From: Fen-999 sp041480065
GTDB lineage: Bacteria > Pseudomonadota > Gammaproteobacteria > Burkholderiales > Rhodocyclaceae
NCBI GenBank assembly: GCA_041480065.1
Contig: JBGOZF010000012.1
Coordinates: 1 to 64,000, forward strand
DNA: 64,000 nt
Direction of reading: 5' to 3'
Notes under the pieces: generated by a model
Told to the model about the DNA's origin: nothing
The model's input: only the letters and a program-made list of their open reading frames with translations
Databases searched by the model: none
Program-made: the position numbers and the translations under genes
Part shown: positions 10,582-18,245 of the stretch, piece after piece
Layout of the letters: each line of letters opens with the position of its first letter
Numbering within the stretch: position 1 is the stretch's first letter

Positions 10582-11010
10582 CGTACAGATCTATCAGAAC
10601 GTCAAATATGTTTGTTGAACGGCCGGTTCGGAGAAACCTGACCGACTCCTTCGGGCACTGAGGTGCCTGATGCGACTCCAAAGTGAGCGCGCGAGGCCGT
10701 TCGACGTTGCTGAGCCCCGCGGGAATCCATAGTTCGATGTCAAGTAACTCAAGTTTGCAATTGGCACTGTACTATCGGCTCCTGGAGTACGCTGAAGCGC
10801 CCCCCTTATCATCCAGCCAAATCCACACCGCGATGCGGTGCCTGTTCTGGCCGGATTCGGACTGAATGTCAATAAACTGGTGGCGGGGGGGGTTAGTGAC
10901 GGAAGTGGCTATGGAGGACCGACAGATGCTTCGCAATGAACTGATTGTCAATGGAATTGTGCATCTATTGACGCTCCACCTTTCCGCACAATCCATCTAG
11001 CGTAAAGACC
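10582..11010. other. Gene-free stretch of 429 bp
   Basis: No convincing coding region, RNA or repeat was found. Short frames on both strands have no ribosome site or recognisable domain. A run of eight or more G (near 10883-10892) and a run of C (near 10798) stand out, and composition is unlike the genes to the right. It may be decayed remnant DNA at the right edge of the accessory patch. Confidence 0.4.
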
Positions 11011-12351
11011 ATGAAACGCCGCGCCCTGCGTCGCCTGCGCGAGGTTTCGCTGCGCGACCTGCTGGTCGTCGGCTTGCCGCTATTGTTGATTCTGGTGGCC
11101 GGCTTCTGGGCGGCGTCGCGTTTCATCCAGCCGGCACCGCCCGATACGCTGGTGCTCAGCACCGGCGGCGACGGCGGCGCCTACCAGCGCTTTTCCGCCG
11201 CCTACAAGGATGTGCTGGCGCGCTACGGGGTCAACATTGTCGAGAAACCGTCGGCCGGATCGAACGAGAATCTGGCCCGCCTGCGCGACGACAAGCTCGA
11301 GATCGATGCCGGTTTCTACCAGGGCGGCACCGGCCAGGCAACCGAGGACGACGACCTCTATTCGCTGGGCGCCTTCTACTACGAGCCCTTGTGGATCTTC
11401 TACCGCGATGACCTGGCCCCGCGCGGCGGCGAACTGGACCGGGTGCTGCAACTGAAAGGCCGGCGCATCGCGGTCGGCGGCCAGGGCAGCGGCACTCGCT
11501 TTCTGGCGACCGAAGTGCTCGGGACCAACGGCATCGATGCGAGCAACGCGGCGCTGATCGACAAAGGTGGCGTCGAACTGGCCGAGGCCTTTCAAAACAA
11601 GGAAATCGACGCCGCTTTCGTCGTCGGACCGACGCAGTCGGCAACGGTCTGGCTGCTGCTGTTCACGCCGGGCGTGCGCGTGATGGGCCTTGCGCATGCC
11701 GAGGCGTATTCGCGGCATCTGCCCTACCTGTCGAAGATCGTGCTGCCGCGCGGCTCGGTGGATCTGGTGCGCGACATTCCGAGCCGGGATGTCACCATGG
11801 TCGCGGCGACCGCTACGATGCTGGTGCGCGGGGACACGCATCCGGCGCTGGTCGACCTGCTGATGCAGGCGGCGGTCGAAACCCATGGCGGTACGGGCAT
11901 CTTTCATCGGCCGGGCGAATTTCCCAGGGCCGTCGCCGTCGACTTCCCGCTGTCGAAGGAGGCGGAGCGCTACTACAAATCGGGCAAGCCCTTCCTTCAG
12001 CGCTATCTGCCGTTCTGGGCTGCCACGTTGGTCGATCGCCTGGTGGTGATGCTGATCCCGATCGTTGCCCTGCTGGTGCCGATCGTCAAGTTCGCGCCCG
12101 CCCTCTACGGTTGGCGGGTCCGCTCGCGCATCTATCGGCGCTACGGCGAACTCAAGTTCCTGGAAGCGGATGTGGAAGAGGATCCCAAGCGCCACACCCG
12201 CGCCGAGTGGCTGGCGCGGCTCGATGCGATCGAGAACGACGTCAACCACATTCCTACGCCGCTGGCATTCTCCGACATGCTCTACACCCTGCGCAGCCAC
12301 GTCGAACTGGTGCGCGAGAGGGTGCAGAAGCAGACCGCTACAGAGCCCTGA
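11011..12351 (+). CDS. TAXI-family TRAP transporter solute-binding protein with C-terminal anchor
   Basis: A 446-residue protein with an N-terminal membrane segment (about residues 18-40). A TAXI-type binding domain follows, opening TLVLSTGGDGGAYQRFSAAYKDVL and running to about residue 330. A second membrane helix (VVMLIPIVALLVPIVKF, about 345-362) and a charged cytoplasmic tail come last. TAXI proteins normally feed C4-dicarboxylate- or glutamate-like ligands to TRAP permeases. The membrane-anchored form with an extra helix is a recurrent variant usually found without TRAP permease genes, and none is nearby here. Its 3' end overlaps the convergent hldC-type gene by 14 bp. Confidence 0.85.
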   Translation: MKRRALRRLREVSLRDLLVVGLPLLLILVAGFWAASRFIQPAPPDTLVLSTGGDGGAYQRFSAAYKDVLARYGVNIVEKPSAGSNENLARLRDDKLEIDAGFYQGGTGQATEDDDLYSLGAFYYEPLWIFYRDDLAPRGGELDRVLQLKGRRIAVGGQGSGTRFLATEVLGTNGIDASNAALIDKGGVELAEAFQNKEIDAAFVVGPTQSATVWLLLFTPGVRVMGLAHAEAYSRHLPYLSKIVLPRGSVDLVRDIPSRDVTMVAATATMLVRGDTHPALVDLLMQAAVETHGGTGIFHRPGEFPRAVAVDFPLSKEAERYYKSGKPFLQRYLPFWAATLVDRLVVMLIPIVALLVPIVKFAPALYGWRVRSRIYRRYGELKFLEADVEEDPKRHTRAEWLARLDAIENDVNHIPTPLAFSDMLYTLRSHVELVRERVQKQTATEP

Positions 12352-12823
12352 TCTTCTCGACCAGTTCGGTGGTCGAGCGCAGGTGGATGAACGGAATCGA
12401 ATGCACCTGGCCGCCCCAGGCCAGCACTTCGCGGCTGCCGACGATCTTGTCCGCCGGCCAGTCGCCGCCCTTGACGAGGATGTCGGGGCGGGTTTCGATG
12501 ATGCGGGCGAGCGGCGTGTCCTCGTCGAACCAGGTGACCAGCGATACGCATTCGAGTGCCGCCAGCACCGCCATGCGGTCTTCCAGACAGTTCAGCGGCC
12601 GGTCGCCGCCCTTGCCGAGCCGCTTCACCGAGGCGTCGGTGTTGACCGCCACCAGCAGGCGGGCGCCGAGGGCGCGCGCCTGGGCAAGGTAGGTGACGTG
12701 GCCGCGGTGGAGGATGTCGAAACAGCCGTTGGTGAACACCAGCGGCCGCGGCAGGGTGGCCAGCCGGGCAGTGAGCTCGGCCGGCGCGCAGAGCTTGGCT
12801 TCGAACGACGGCCGTGCCGTCAC
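12338..12823 (-). CDS. hldC: D-glycero-beta-D-manno-heptose 1-phosphate adenylyltransferase
   Basis: A 161-residue nucleotidyltransferase corresponding to the C-terminal half of HldE (also called RfaE2). It transfers AMP to heptose 1-phosphate to make ADP-heptose for the LPS inner core. The motif FTNGCFDILHRGH (residues 30-42) has the HxGH site, and RSTTELVEKI near the end is the conserved SxTxxxxxI-like block. The kinase half is absent, so a separate HldA should exist elsewhere. The GTG start overlaps the dolP stop (GTGA), making it the last gene of the yraN operon. Confidence 0.93.
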   Translation of the reverse strand: MTARPSFEAKLCAPAELTARLATLPRPLVFTNGCFDILHRGHVTYLAQARALGARLLVAVNTDASVKRLGKGGDRPLNCLEDRMAVLAALECVSLVTWFDEDTPLARIIETRPDILVKGGDWPADKIVGSREVLAWGGQVHSIPFIHLRSTTELVEKIRAL

Positions 12824-13470
12824 TTCACCGGTGCCTTGGCCGGCTCGGCGCTCTCGTTCTTGCGCAGGTCGAGACGGCGGGCTTCCTCGTCGGAAATGAT
12901 CTCGAAGACGCGCACGACCTTCTGCACGCCGCCCGTGGTGCGGGCGATGTCGACGGCATCATCGGCTTCGCGCTGCGTCACCAGGCCAAGCAGATAGACC
13001 GTGCCTCCCTCGGTCATCACTTTGACGTGGTTGGCCGAAAACTTGTTGGCGTCGATGAAGCGCGCCTTGACCTTCGACGTCAGGTAAGCGTCGTTGCTGC
13101 GTGCGCCAAGCGACGTGGGGCCGGCAACCTGCAATTCATTGACGGTGGACTTGACGTTCGGCACGGTGGTGACGACCTTCTCCACCTCGGCGCGGGTTGC
13201 CGCATCGGGTACTTCGCCGGCCAGCAGCACCATGCGGTTGTAGCTGGTGACGTCGACATGCACCTGGGAGCCGAATTTCTCGCCGATGCGGTTGCTGGTG
13301 CGCATCTCGATGCCTTCGTCGGCCAGATAGTTCTCGGCGATCCGGCGGTCGGTGATCATCAATGCGCCGGTACCGACGCCGACGACGGCGGCGCCGAAGC
13401 AACCGGCCAGCAGCATCGCGCATGCGGCCAGGAGCAGCGAGAGGCGGAAACGAATCAGGGACTTTGTCAT
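12820..13470 (-). CDS. dolP: BON-domain outer-membrane lipoprotein DolP-like
   Basis: A 216-residue lipoprotein (lipobox LLAGC at residues 19-23) with two BON domains, at about 45-115 and 125-195 (conserved Gly in VHVDVTSYNRMVLLAGEVP and VKVMTEGGTVYLLGLV). E. coli DolP (YraP) supports outer-membrane integrity and BAM function. The Lys/Ala/Pro-rich tail looks disordered. The start at 13470 has GGGAG 8 bp upstream and overlaps the stop of the SIS gene (ATGA). Gene order yraN-diaA-dolP matches E. coli. Confidence 0.9.
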   Translation of the reverse strand: MTKSLIRFRLSLLLAACAMLLAGCFGAAVVGVGTGALMITDRRIAENYLADEGIEMRTSNRIGEKFGSQVHVDVTSYNRMVLLAGEVPDAATRAEVEKVVTTVPNVKSTVNELQVAGPTSLGARSNDAYLTSKVKARFIDANKFSANHVKVMTEGGTVYLLGLVTQREADDAVDIARTTGGVQKVVRVFEIISDEEARRLDLRKNESAEPAKAPVK

Positions 13471-14060
13471 TGGAGTTCTCCCAGCAAGAGCGCGTCGATG
13501 CCGTCGCACAGGCAGTGCAGGACCAGGAGATGAACCTCCTGGATGCGCGCCGTGCGATCGGCGGGGACGCAAAGGTGGATATCGTCGGCGGCAAGCGCGG
13601 CGGCCATCTTGCCGCCGCCCTTGCCGGTCAAGGCCACGACGCGCACGCCGCGTTCTCGGGCCGCGGCCATGGCGGCCAGAACATTGGGCGAGTTGCCCGA
13701 GGTGGAAATCGCCAGCAGTACGTCGCCCGACCGGCCGAGCGCGACCAACTGCTTGGCGAACACCTGCTCGTAGGCGTAGTCGTTGGCGATGGATGTCAGC
13801 GTCGACGTGTCGGTGGTGAGGGCGAGGGCCGCCAGCGGCGGGCGCTCTTTCTCGAAGCGGTTCAGCAGTTCGGCGGCAAAGTGCTGGGCATCCGCCGCCG
13901 AGCCACCGTTGCCGCAGGCCATGATCTTGCCGCCCAGGCGCAGGGATGTCACCATCACTTGAACGGCGGCGGCGATGGGTCCGGCCATGGTGCCGGCGGC
14001 TTGGAGTTTGGTTTGGGCGCTGTCGGAAAACTGCCTGGCGATGCGGTCGGTAAGGTTCAT
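13467..14060 (-). CDS. diaA: SIS-domain protein, DiaA/GmhA family
   Basis: A 197-residue single SIS domain. Sugar-phosphate loop residues are CGNGGSAADAQHFAAEL (about 49-65) and AISTSGNSPN (about 117-126); ARIQEVHLLVLHCLCD comes near the end. The blocks NRFEKERP and HCLCDGID are closer to DiaA, a DnaA-binding initiation stimulator, than to classic GmhA. The next genes are dolP and the heptose adenylyltransferase, so the sedoheptulose-7-phosphate isomerase role (GmhA) remains open. MNLTDRIARQF is chosen as the start by resemblance to relatives; a 17-residue longer GTG start exists. Confidence 0.8.
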   Translation of the reverse strand: MNLTDRIARQFSDSAQTKLQAAGTMAGPIAAAVQVMVTSLRLGGKIMACGNGGSAADAQHFAAELLNRFEKERPPLAALALTTDTSTLTSIANDYAYEQVFAKQLVALGRSGDVLLAISTSGNSPNVLAAMAAARERGVRVVALTGKGGGKMAAALAADDIHLCVPADRTARIQEVHLLVLHCLCDGIDALLLGELQ

Positions 14061-14120
14061 GGTGCGGACGGTTGCCGAGTCGGTCGATTCTAACATGGGG
14101 GTATCGGGCACCTGCCGTCG

Positions 14121-14483
14121 TCACAGGACGACATAGACCTCGATCAGCACGCGCAGCCAGGGATTGCGGTGCTCGCGCAGTTGTGCGACGCGTGCGACAA
14201 CCGTAGTGCCGCGGTCCATCTCGGCCGCCACGGCCCGATTCTCGGCGCGCGGCAGGTAGCCGAGCATCTGGCCGCGCCATTCGACGCGCACGGCATTGGC
14301 GTCGTGCGGGTTGTCCGGTTCCCGCACCAGGGTCAGCGGATCGCCGACCTTCAGCTCGTTCCACACCGAAGCCGCCGCGTGGTATTGAAAACCCGCCAGC
14401 GGCGAACTCTGGACCAGTATCTTGACCGTCTGTGCCTGGACGGTCATGGCCAGCAGCAACAGACTAATCAGCAGAAAACGCAT
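14121..14483 (-). CDS. Exported HIRAN-domain protein
   Basis: A 120-residue protein with a signal peptide (residues 1-18, MRFLLISLLLLAMTVQAQ) followed by one HIRAN domain. Signature blocks are GFQYHAA near the start, LVREPDNPHDANAVRVEW in the middle and LGYLPRAENRAVA. HIRAN domains usually bind DNA 3' ends in helicases such as HLTF, so an exported stand-alone copy is odd; its ligand is unknown. It begins inside the last 20 bp of yraN and precedes the SIS gene, so it belongs to this operon. Confidence 0.85.
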   Translation of the reverse strand: MRFLLISLLLLAMTVQAQTVKILVQSSPLAGFQYHAAASVWNELKVGDPLTLVREPDNPHDANAVRVEWRGQMLGYLPRAENRAVAAEMDRGTTVVARVAQLREHRNPWLRVLIEVYVVL

Positions 14484-14808
14484 CGCGTAGCCATTCGATG
14501 TTGTCGCCGTCCATGAGCACGCAATCGAAGCGGCAGGGAGCTTCGCCGTGCCGCGCCAGCCAATGCTGGGCGGCCAGGATCAGCCGCGCCTGCTTGGCCG
14601 GGGTGATGCTCGCGGCAGCACCGCCGTAGTCGGCGCGTTTGCGCAGGCGCACCTCGACGAACACCACCGTCCCGCCGTCGCGGCAGATCAGATCGATCTC
14701 GCCGCCGCGTATGCGGTAGTTGCGATCGATGAGTTTCAGCTTCCGTTCGGCAAGAAAACGGGCGGCGAGATCTTCGGCAGCAGCGCCTTGGGCTTGCGTG
14801 GTGGCCAT
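14464..14808 (-). CDS. yraN: YraN family endonuclease-like protein (UPF0102)
   Basis: A 114-residue protein of the UPF0102 family, which has a Holliday-junction-resolvase/restriction-nuclease-like fold. GEIDLICRDGGTVVFVEVRLRK (about 36-57) contains the E-x-D...E-x-R/K core. The biochemical activity is unproven. Start MATTQAQGAAAEDLAARFL is typical. It is divergent from rsmI with only 12 bp between starts, the same pairing as in E. coli, and heads an operon with the HIRAN, diaA, dolP and hldC genes. Confidence 0.92.
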   Translation of the reverse strand: MATTQAQGAAAEDLAARFLAERKLKLIDRNYRIRGGEIDLICRDGGTVVFVEVRLRKRADYGGAAASITPAKQARLILAAQHWLARHGEAPCRFDCVLMDGDNIEWLRDAFSAD

Positions 14809-14820
14809 GGTGGCTGGACA

Positions 14821-15675
14821 ATGGGCTCGATGAAAACGACCAATACGACGCCGGCATTGTATGTCGTCGCCACACCGATCGGCAATCTGGCTGACATCAC
14901 CCTGCGCGCGCTCGAGGTGCTGCGGGCGGCGGACCTCATCGCCTGCGAGGATACCCGTCACGCCCGAAGGCTGCTCGATCATCACGGCATCCGGGCGGCA
15001 ACGCTGTCCCTACACGAACACAACGAGGCGGCAGCGGCGCAAAGGCTGATCGCGGCGCTGGCCGGCGGCAAGCGGGTGGCACTTGTCTCGGATGCCGGCA
15101 GCCCGGGCATTTCCGACCCCGGCGCACGCGCCTGCGCGGCAGTGCGCGCGGCCGGTTTCGCGGTGGTGCCGCTGCCCGGACCGAACGCTGCCATCACGGC
15201 GCTGTCGGCGGCGGGCCTGGCCGATGCGCAGTTCCTGTTCGCCGGCTTCCTGCCGGCGAAGCCGACGGCGCGACGAAAGCAGATCGAGGTGCTGCGCGCC
15301 GTGCCGGCGGCGCTGGTGTTCTATGAAGCGCCCCATCGCATCGTCGAGACCGTAGCCGATCTTGCGGAACTGTTGGAACCGGAACGGCAGCTCGTCATCG
15401 CGCGCGAACTGACCAAGCTGTTCGAGCAGATCGCCGTGATCCCGCTGGTCGAGGGGCCCGCCTGGCTGGCAGCGGATGAGAACCGGCGCCGCGGCGAATT
15501 CGTGGTCGTCGTGTCGGGCCCGCCTGCGCGCCAGGGCCTGGATGTCGAAGCCGAGCGGGTGCTGAAGGCCTTGCTGGCGGAACTGCCGGTCAGGCAGGCG
15601 GCGAAGCTCGCGGCGGAGATCACCGGCGTGGCGAAGAACGCGCTCTATGAGCGCGCGCTGGAACTGAAGGCATAA
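14821..15675 (+). CDS. rsmI: 16S rRNA (cytidine1402-2'-O)-methyltransferase
   Basis: A 284-residue tetrapyrrole-methylase-fold enzyme that 2'-O-methylates C1402 in the ribosomal decoding centre using SAM. Visible motifs are LYVVATPIGNLADITLRALE (13-32), CEDTRHARRLLDHH, VSDAGSPGISDPG and the FLPAKPTARRKQIE block. An alternative ATG lies three codons downstream. It is divergent from yraN and 7 bp upstream of pyrC. Confidence 0.96.
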   Translation: MGSMKTTNTTPALYVVATPIGNLADITLRALEVLRAADLIACEDTRHARRLLDHHGIRAATLSLHEHNEAAAAQRLIAALAGGKRVALVSDAGSPGISDPGARACAAVRAAGFAVVPLPGPNAAITALSAAGLADAQFLFAGFLPAKPTARRKQIEVLRAVPAALVFYEAPHRIVETVADLAELLEPERQLVIARELTKLFEQIAVIPLVEGPAWLAADENRRRGEFVVVVSGPPARQGLDVEAERVLKALLAELPVRQAAKLAAEITGVAKNALYERALELKA

Positions 15676-15682
15676 TTGGGTC

Positions 15683-16717
15683 ATGCAAACGCTGACTATC
15701 ACCCGTCCCGACGACTGGCATCTCCATTTGCGCGATGGCGCGACCCTTGCCGCTATCCTGTCCGACACCGCGCGCCGCTTCGGCCGGGCCATCGTCATGC
15801 CCAACCTGAGGCCGCCGGTGACGACAGTGGTACAAGCGGCGGCTTATCGGCAGCGGATACTGGACGCTCTGCCGGCCGGTTCGAAGTTCGAGCCGCTGAT
15901 GACGCTTTACCTCACCGACAACACGAAGCCGGAGGAGGTCGACCAAGCGATCGCGAGCGGTTTCGTGCACGCCGTGAAGCTCTATCCGGCCGGCGCTACC
16001 ACCAATTCCGATGCCGGCGTCAGCGACCTCGGCCGCTGTCGTGCCACGCTCGCCCGCATGGAAATGCTGGGCCTGCCGCTCCTGGTGCACGGCGAAGTGA
16101 CCGATCCGGAGGTGGACGTGTTCGACCGTGAGGCGGTGTTCATCGATCGGGTGCTGACGCCGTTGATGAAGGAGTTTCCAGCGCTGAAAGTCGTCCTGGA
16201 GCACGTGACGACCGGGGAAGGCGTGGACTTCGTGCGCGAGTCCGGTGCCAACGTGGCCGCGACTTTCACCGCCCACCACCTGCTGCTCAACCGCAATGCG
16301 ATCTTTCAGGGCGGCATCCGGCCGCACCACTACTGCCTGCCGGTGCTGAAACGCGAAACGCACCGGCGTGCGCTGCTTGCCGCCGCGACATCCGGCAACC
16401 CGAAGTTCTTCCTCGGCACCGACTCGGCGCCTCACGGCAGGCGCGCCAAGGAGGCGGCCTGCGGCTGCGCCGGCTGCTACACGGCCCACGCGGGCATCGA
16501 ACTCTATGCCGAGGCTTTCGAGGCCGCCGGCGCCCTGGATCGGCTCGAAGGATTCGCGAGCCATTTCGGACCCGAGTTCTACGGGCTGCCCAGGAATGCG
16601 GACACCATCACGCTGGTGAAACAGGCGTGGACTGCGCCGGCAACGTTGCCTTACGCCGATGACGACGTGCTGGTGCCCTTGCGCGCCGGCGAAACCGTGA
16701 GTTGGAACCTGAAATGA
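15683..16717 (+). CDS. pyrC: Dihydroorotase, homodimeric (class II)
   Basis: A 344-residue zinc amidohydrolase that closes N-carbamoyl-aspartate to dihydroorotate in pyrimidine synthesis. Metal ligands are visible in WHLHLRDG (13-20), the carbamylated Lys in HAVKLYPAGATTNSDAGV (about 97-114), LLVHGEV, VLEHVTT and LGTDSAPH. The length fits the E. coli type. The stop overlaps the ATG of the next lipoprotein gene (ATGA). Confidence 0.97.
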   Translation: MQTLTITRPDDWHLHLRDGATLAAILSDTARRFGRAIVMPNLRPPVTTVVQAAAYRQRILDALPAGSKFEPLMTLYLTDNTKPEEVDQAIASGFVHAVKLYPAGATTNSDAGVSDLGRCRATLARMEMLGLPLLVHGEVTDPEVDVFDREAVFIDRVLTPLMKEFPALKVVLEHVTTGEGVDFVRESGANVAATFTAHHLLLNRNAIFQGGIRPHHYCLPVLKRETHRRALLAAATSGNPKFFLGTDSAPHGRRAKEAACGCAGCYTAHAGIELYAEAFEAAGALDRLEGFASHFGPEFYGLPRNADTITLVKQAWTAPATLPYADDDVLVPLRAGETVSWNLK

Positions 16718-17139
16718 AGCGCTGGATTCTGTTGCCTCTCGTGGTCCTGCTGGCGGCATGCAGCGCCGAGCCGGCGTCTTACCTGATCATGGGCAGCGAG
16801 GTTGCCCTGACGGTCGAGCGCACCAAGCCCTACTTCTGGAGCGACGGCTGGGACCTGAGCGTCGTGGTTCGCCGCAATCCCGAATGCCAGCGCCGCTACG
16901 CGCTCAAGCCGGCCGGAAGCGGCGTCAGGGTCGAGGTCTACAGCCCGGAGACCGGCGTATACATCCTGCGGCAGAACAAGCGCTGGTACGTGACCGAACT
17001 GAAGACCTGTGGCTTCCAGGCTTTCAAGGAGCCGCCGCCGGAGCCGGGCGAACTGCTGGGGACGTTCCAGGAGAAAGGCGGAGTTTTCAAGTTCGTCGAG
17101 AACCAGGGCAAGGCCGCCGCGAAGGCCGAGGGTAAGTGA
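16714..17139 (+). CDS. Small lipoprotein of unknown function
   Basis: A 141-residue lipoprotein: signal peptide MKRWILLPLVVLLAAC with Cys16 as the lipidation site. The rest is a compact domain with two further cysteines (in NPECQRR and KTCGFQAF, probably a disulfide), ending in a Lys/Ala tail. No known family is recognised. It is translationally coupled to pyrC through ATGA but has no obvious link to pyrimidine synthesis. Confidence 0.8.
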   Translation: MKRWILLPLVVLLAACSAEPASYLIMGSEVALTVERTKPYFWSDGWDLSVVVRRNPECQRRYALKPAGSGVRVEVYSPETGVYILRQNKRWYVTELKTCGFQAFKEPPPEPGELLGTFQEKGGVFKFVENQGKAAAKAEGK

Positions 17140-17161
17140 GTCACACTGCTACAATGAGCGC

Positions 17162-17577
17162 GGGAAGTTCGCTAGGCAGCCGCTGTGAGCGTGAGTTCAT
17201 GGAGGAAAGTCCGGGCCCCGTAGAGCAGGATGCCGGCTAACGGCCGGGCGCCGTGAGGCGACGGAAAGTGCAACAGAAAGATACCGCCTAAGTTCGACTT
17301 TGACGCCGCAAGGCGGCAAAGTCTCTTCCTGAAGAGCGGGAATGAAAGTTCCTGCGCTGAAGGAGAAGAACCGGCAAGGGTGAAATGGTGGTGTAAGAGA
17401 CCCCCGCGTTTCCAGTAATGGCAACGGCATGGCAAACCCCATCCGGGGCAAGGCCAAATAGGGAAGCATTGGCGTGGCTCGCGCCGCTTCCGGGTAGGCT
17501 GCTAGAGCCTGTCGGCAACGGCAGGCCCAGAGGAATGGCTGCCCACGACAGAACCCGGCTTATCGGCGGACTTCCCA
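17162..17577 (+). ncRNA. rnpB: RNase P RNA, class A
   Basis: The catalytic RNA that trims tRNA 5' leaders. Conserved elements in order are GAGGAAAGTCCGGGC (17201-17215), AGGGTGAAA near 17378, the block GGCAAACCCCATCCGG, AAGGCCAAATAGGG, and the 3' segment CCACGACAGAACCCGGCTTATC. The ends pair (GGAAGTTCGC near 17163 with GCGGACTTCC at 17566-17575), giving about 416 nt. A -10-like TACAAT (17150-17155) lies just upstream. No clear terminator hairpin follows. Confidence 0.96.
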
Positions 17578-17710
17578 TCCCCGCTGCCCTTGCATCCTCA
17601 TGTTTCACTTTCAGTGATTGTGCTATCCCTATTGATTTTTATCTGGAATTCTTTCTCGTGTCGTCCCGAGGAAAGATATCCTAAGTCATTGTCGGCACAG
17701 TAATTTCCTC

Positions 17711-17739
17711 TTGACCATTCCTTCATTCTTCCGTAAAGT
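17711..17739 (+). promoter_or_regulatory. Promoter of the mra/dcw cluster
   Basis: TTGACC (17711-17716) and TAAAGT (17734-17739) are separated by exactly 17 bp, 60 bp before mraZ. The start of transcription would fall on the MraZ boxes directly downstream, the expected geometry for autorepression. Confidence 0.65.
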
Positions 17740-17768
17740 GGGAGGAAGTGGGAGGAAGTGGGAAATTC
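17739..17768 (+). promoter_or_regulatory. MraZ operator: three tandem TGGGA boxes
   Basis: TGGGAGGAAG, TGGGAGGAAG and TGGGAAATTC follow one another at 10-bp spacing. Known MraZ operators are tandem TGGG repeats with 10-bp period upstream of mraZ. They abut the -10 box, so MraZ binding should block the dcw promoter. Confidence 0.85.
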
Positions 17769-17798
17769 TGTGTTTCCCGCCTCTGACAAGGGGATCGG

Positions 17799-18245
17799 AT
17801 GTTCCAAGGCGCGACATCGCTGACGCTGGATGCCAAAGGCCGAATGGCCGTGCCGGCACGCCACCGCGATGCCCTGGTTCAGATGGGCGAGGGCCGCCTG
17901 GTCCTGACGGCTCACCCCCACCGCTGTCTGCTGCTCTATCCCACCCCCGCGTGGGAGCCCATTCGCGACAAGATTCTTGCCGCACCCAGCCTCGAGGCGC
18001 AGTCCGCAAAGCTGCGTCGCCTATTGGTGGGGTTTGCGGTGGACCTGGAAATGGACTCGTCCGGTCGCGTTCTGGTGACGCCGGAACTACGCCAATACGC
18101 CGGTCTGGAGAAGAACGTCTGGCTGGTCGGCCAGGGCAGTCATTTCGAGCTTTGGTCCGACGCGGGCTGGAAGCAGCAACAGGAGGAGATCTTCGCGCTC
18201 GGCGACAAGCTGTTGCCGCCGGGGCTTGAGAATCTGGCGCTGTGA
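17799..18245 (+). CDS. mraZ: Transcriptional regulator MraZ
   Basis: A 148-residue protein with two AbrB-like MraZ repeats. The first opens MFQGATSLTLDAKGRMAVPA; the second has FAVDLEMDSSGRVLVTPELR. It forms ring-shaped oligomers that bind the TGGG repeats and repress the division cluster. The boxes are 30-60 bp upstream here. The stop overlaps the rsmH GTG start (GTGA). Confidence 0.97.
   Translation: MFQGATSLTLDAKGRMAVPARHRDALVQMGEGRLVLTAHPHRCLLLYPTPAWEPIRDKILAAPSLEAQSAKLRRLLVGFAVDLEMDSSGRVLVTPELRQYAGLEKNVWLVGQGSHFELWSDAGWKQQQEEIFALGDKLLPPGLENLAL

Noticed and set aside
10866..11000. 44-codon plus-strand frame just before the TAXI gene
   Set aside because: No ribosome site and no recognisable content; too short to support.
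13471..14364. Upstream extension of the dolP frame on the minus strand
   Set aside because: It overlaps diaA and the HIRAN gene in another frame. DolP starts with a clear lipoprotein signal at 13470.
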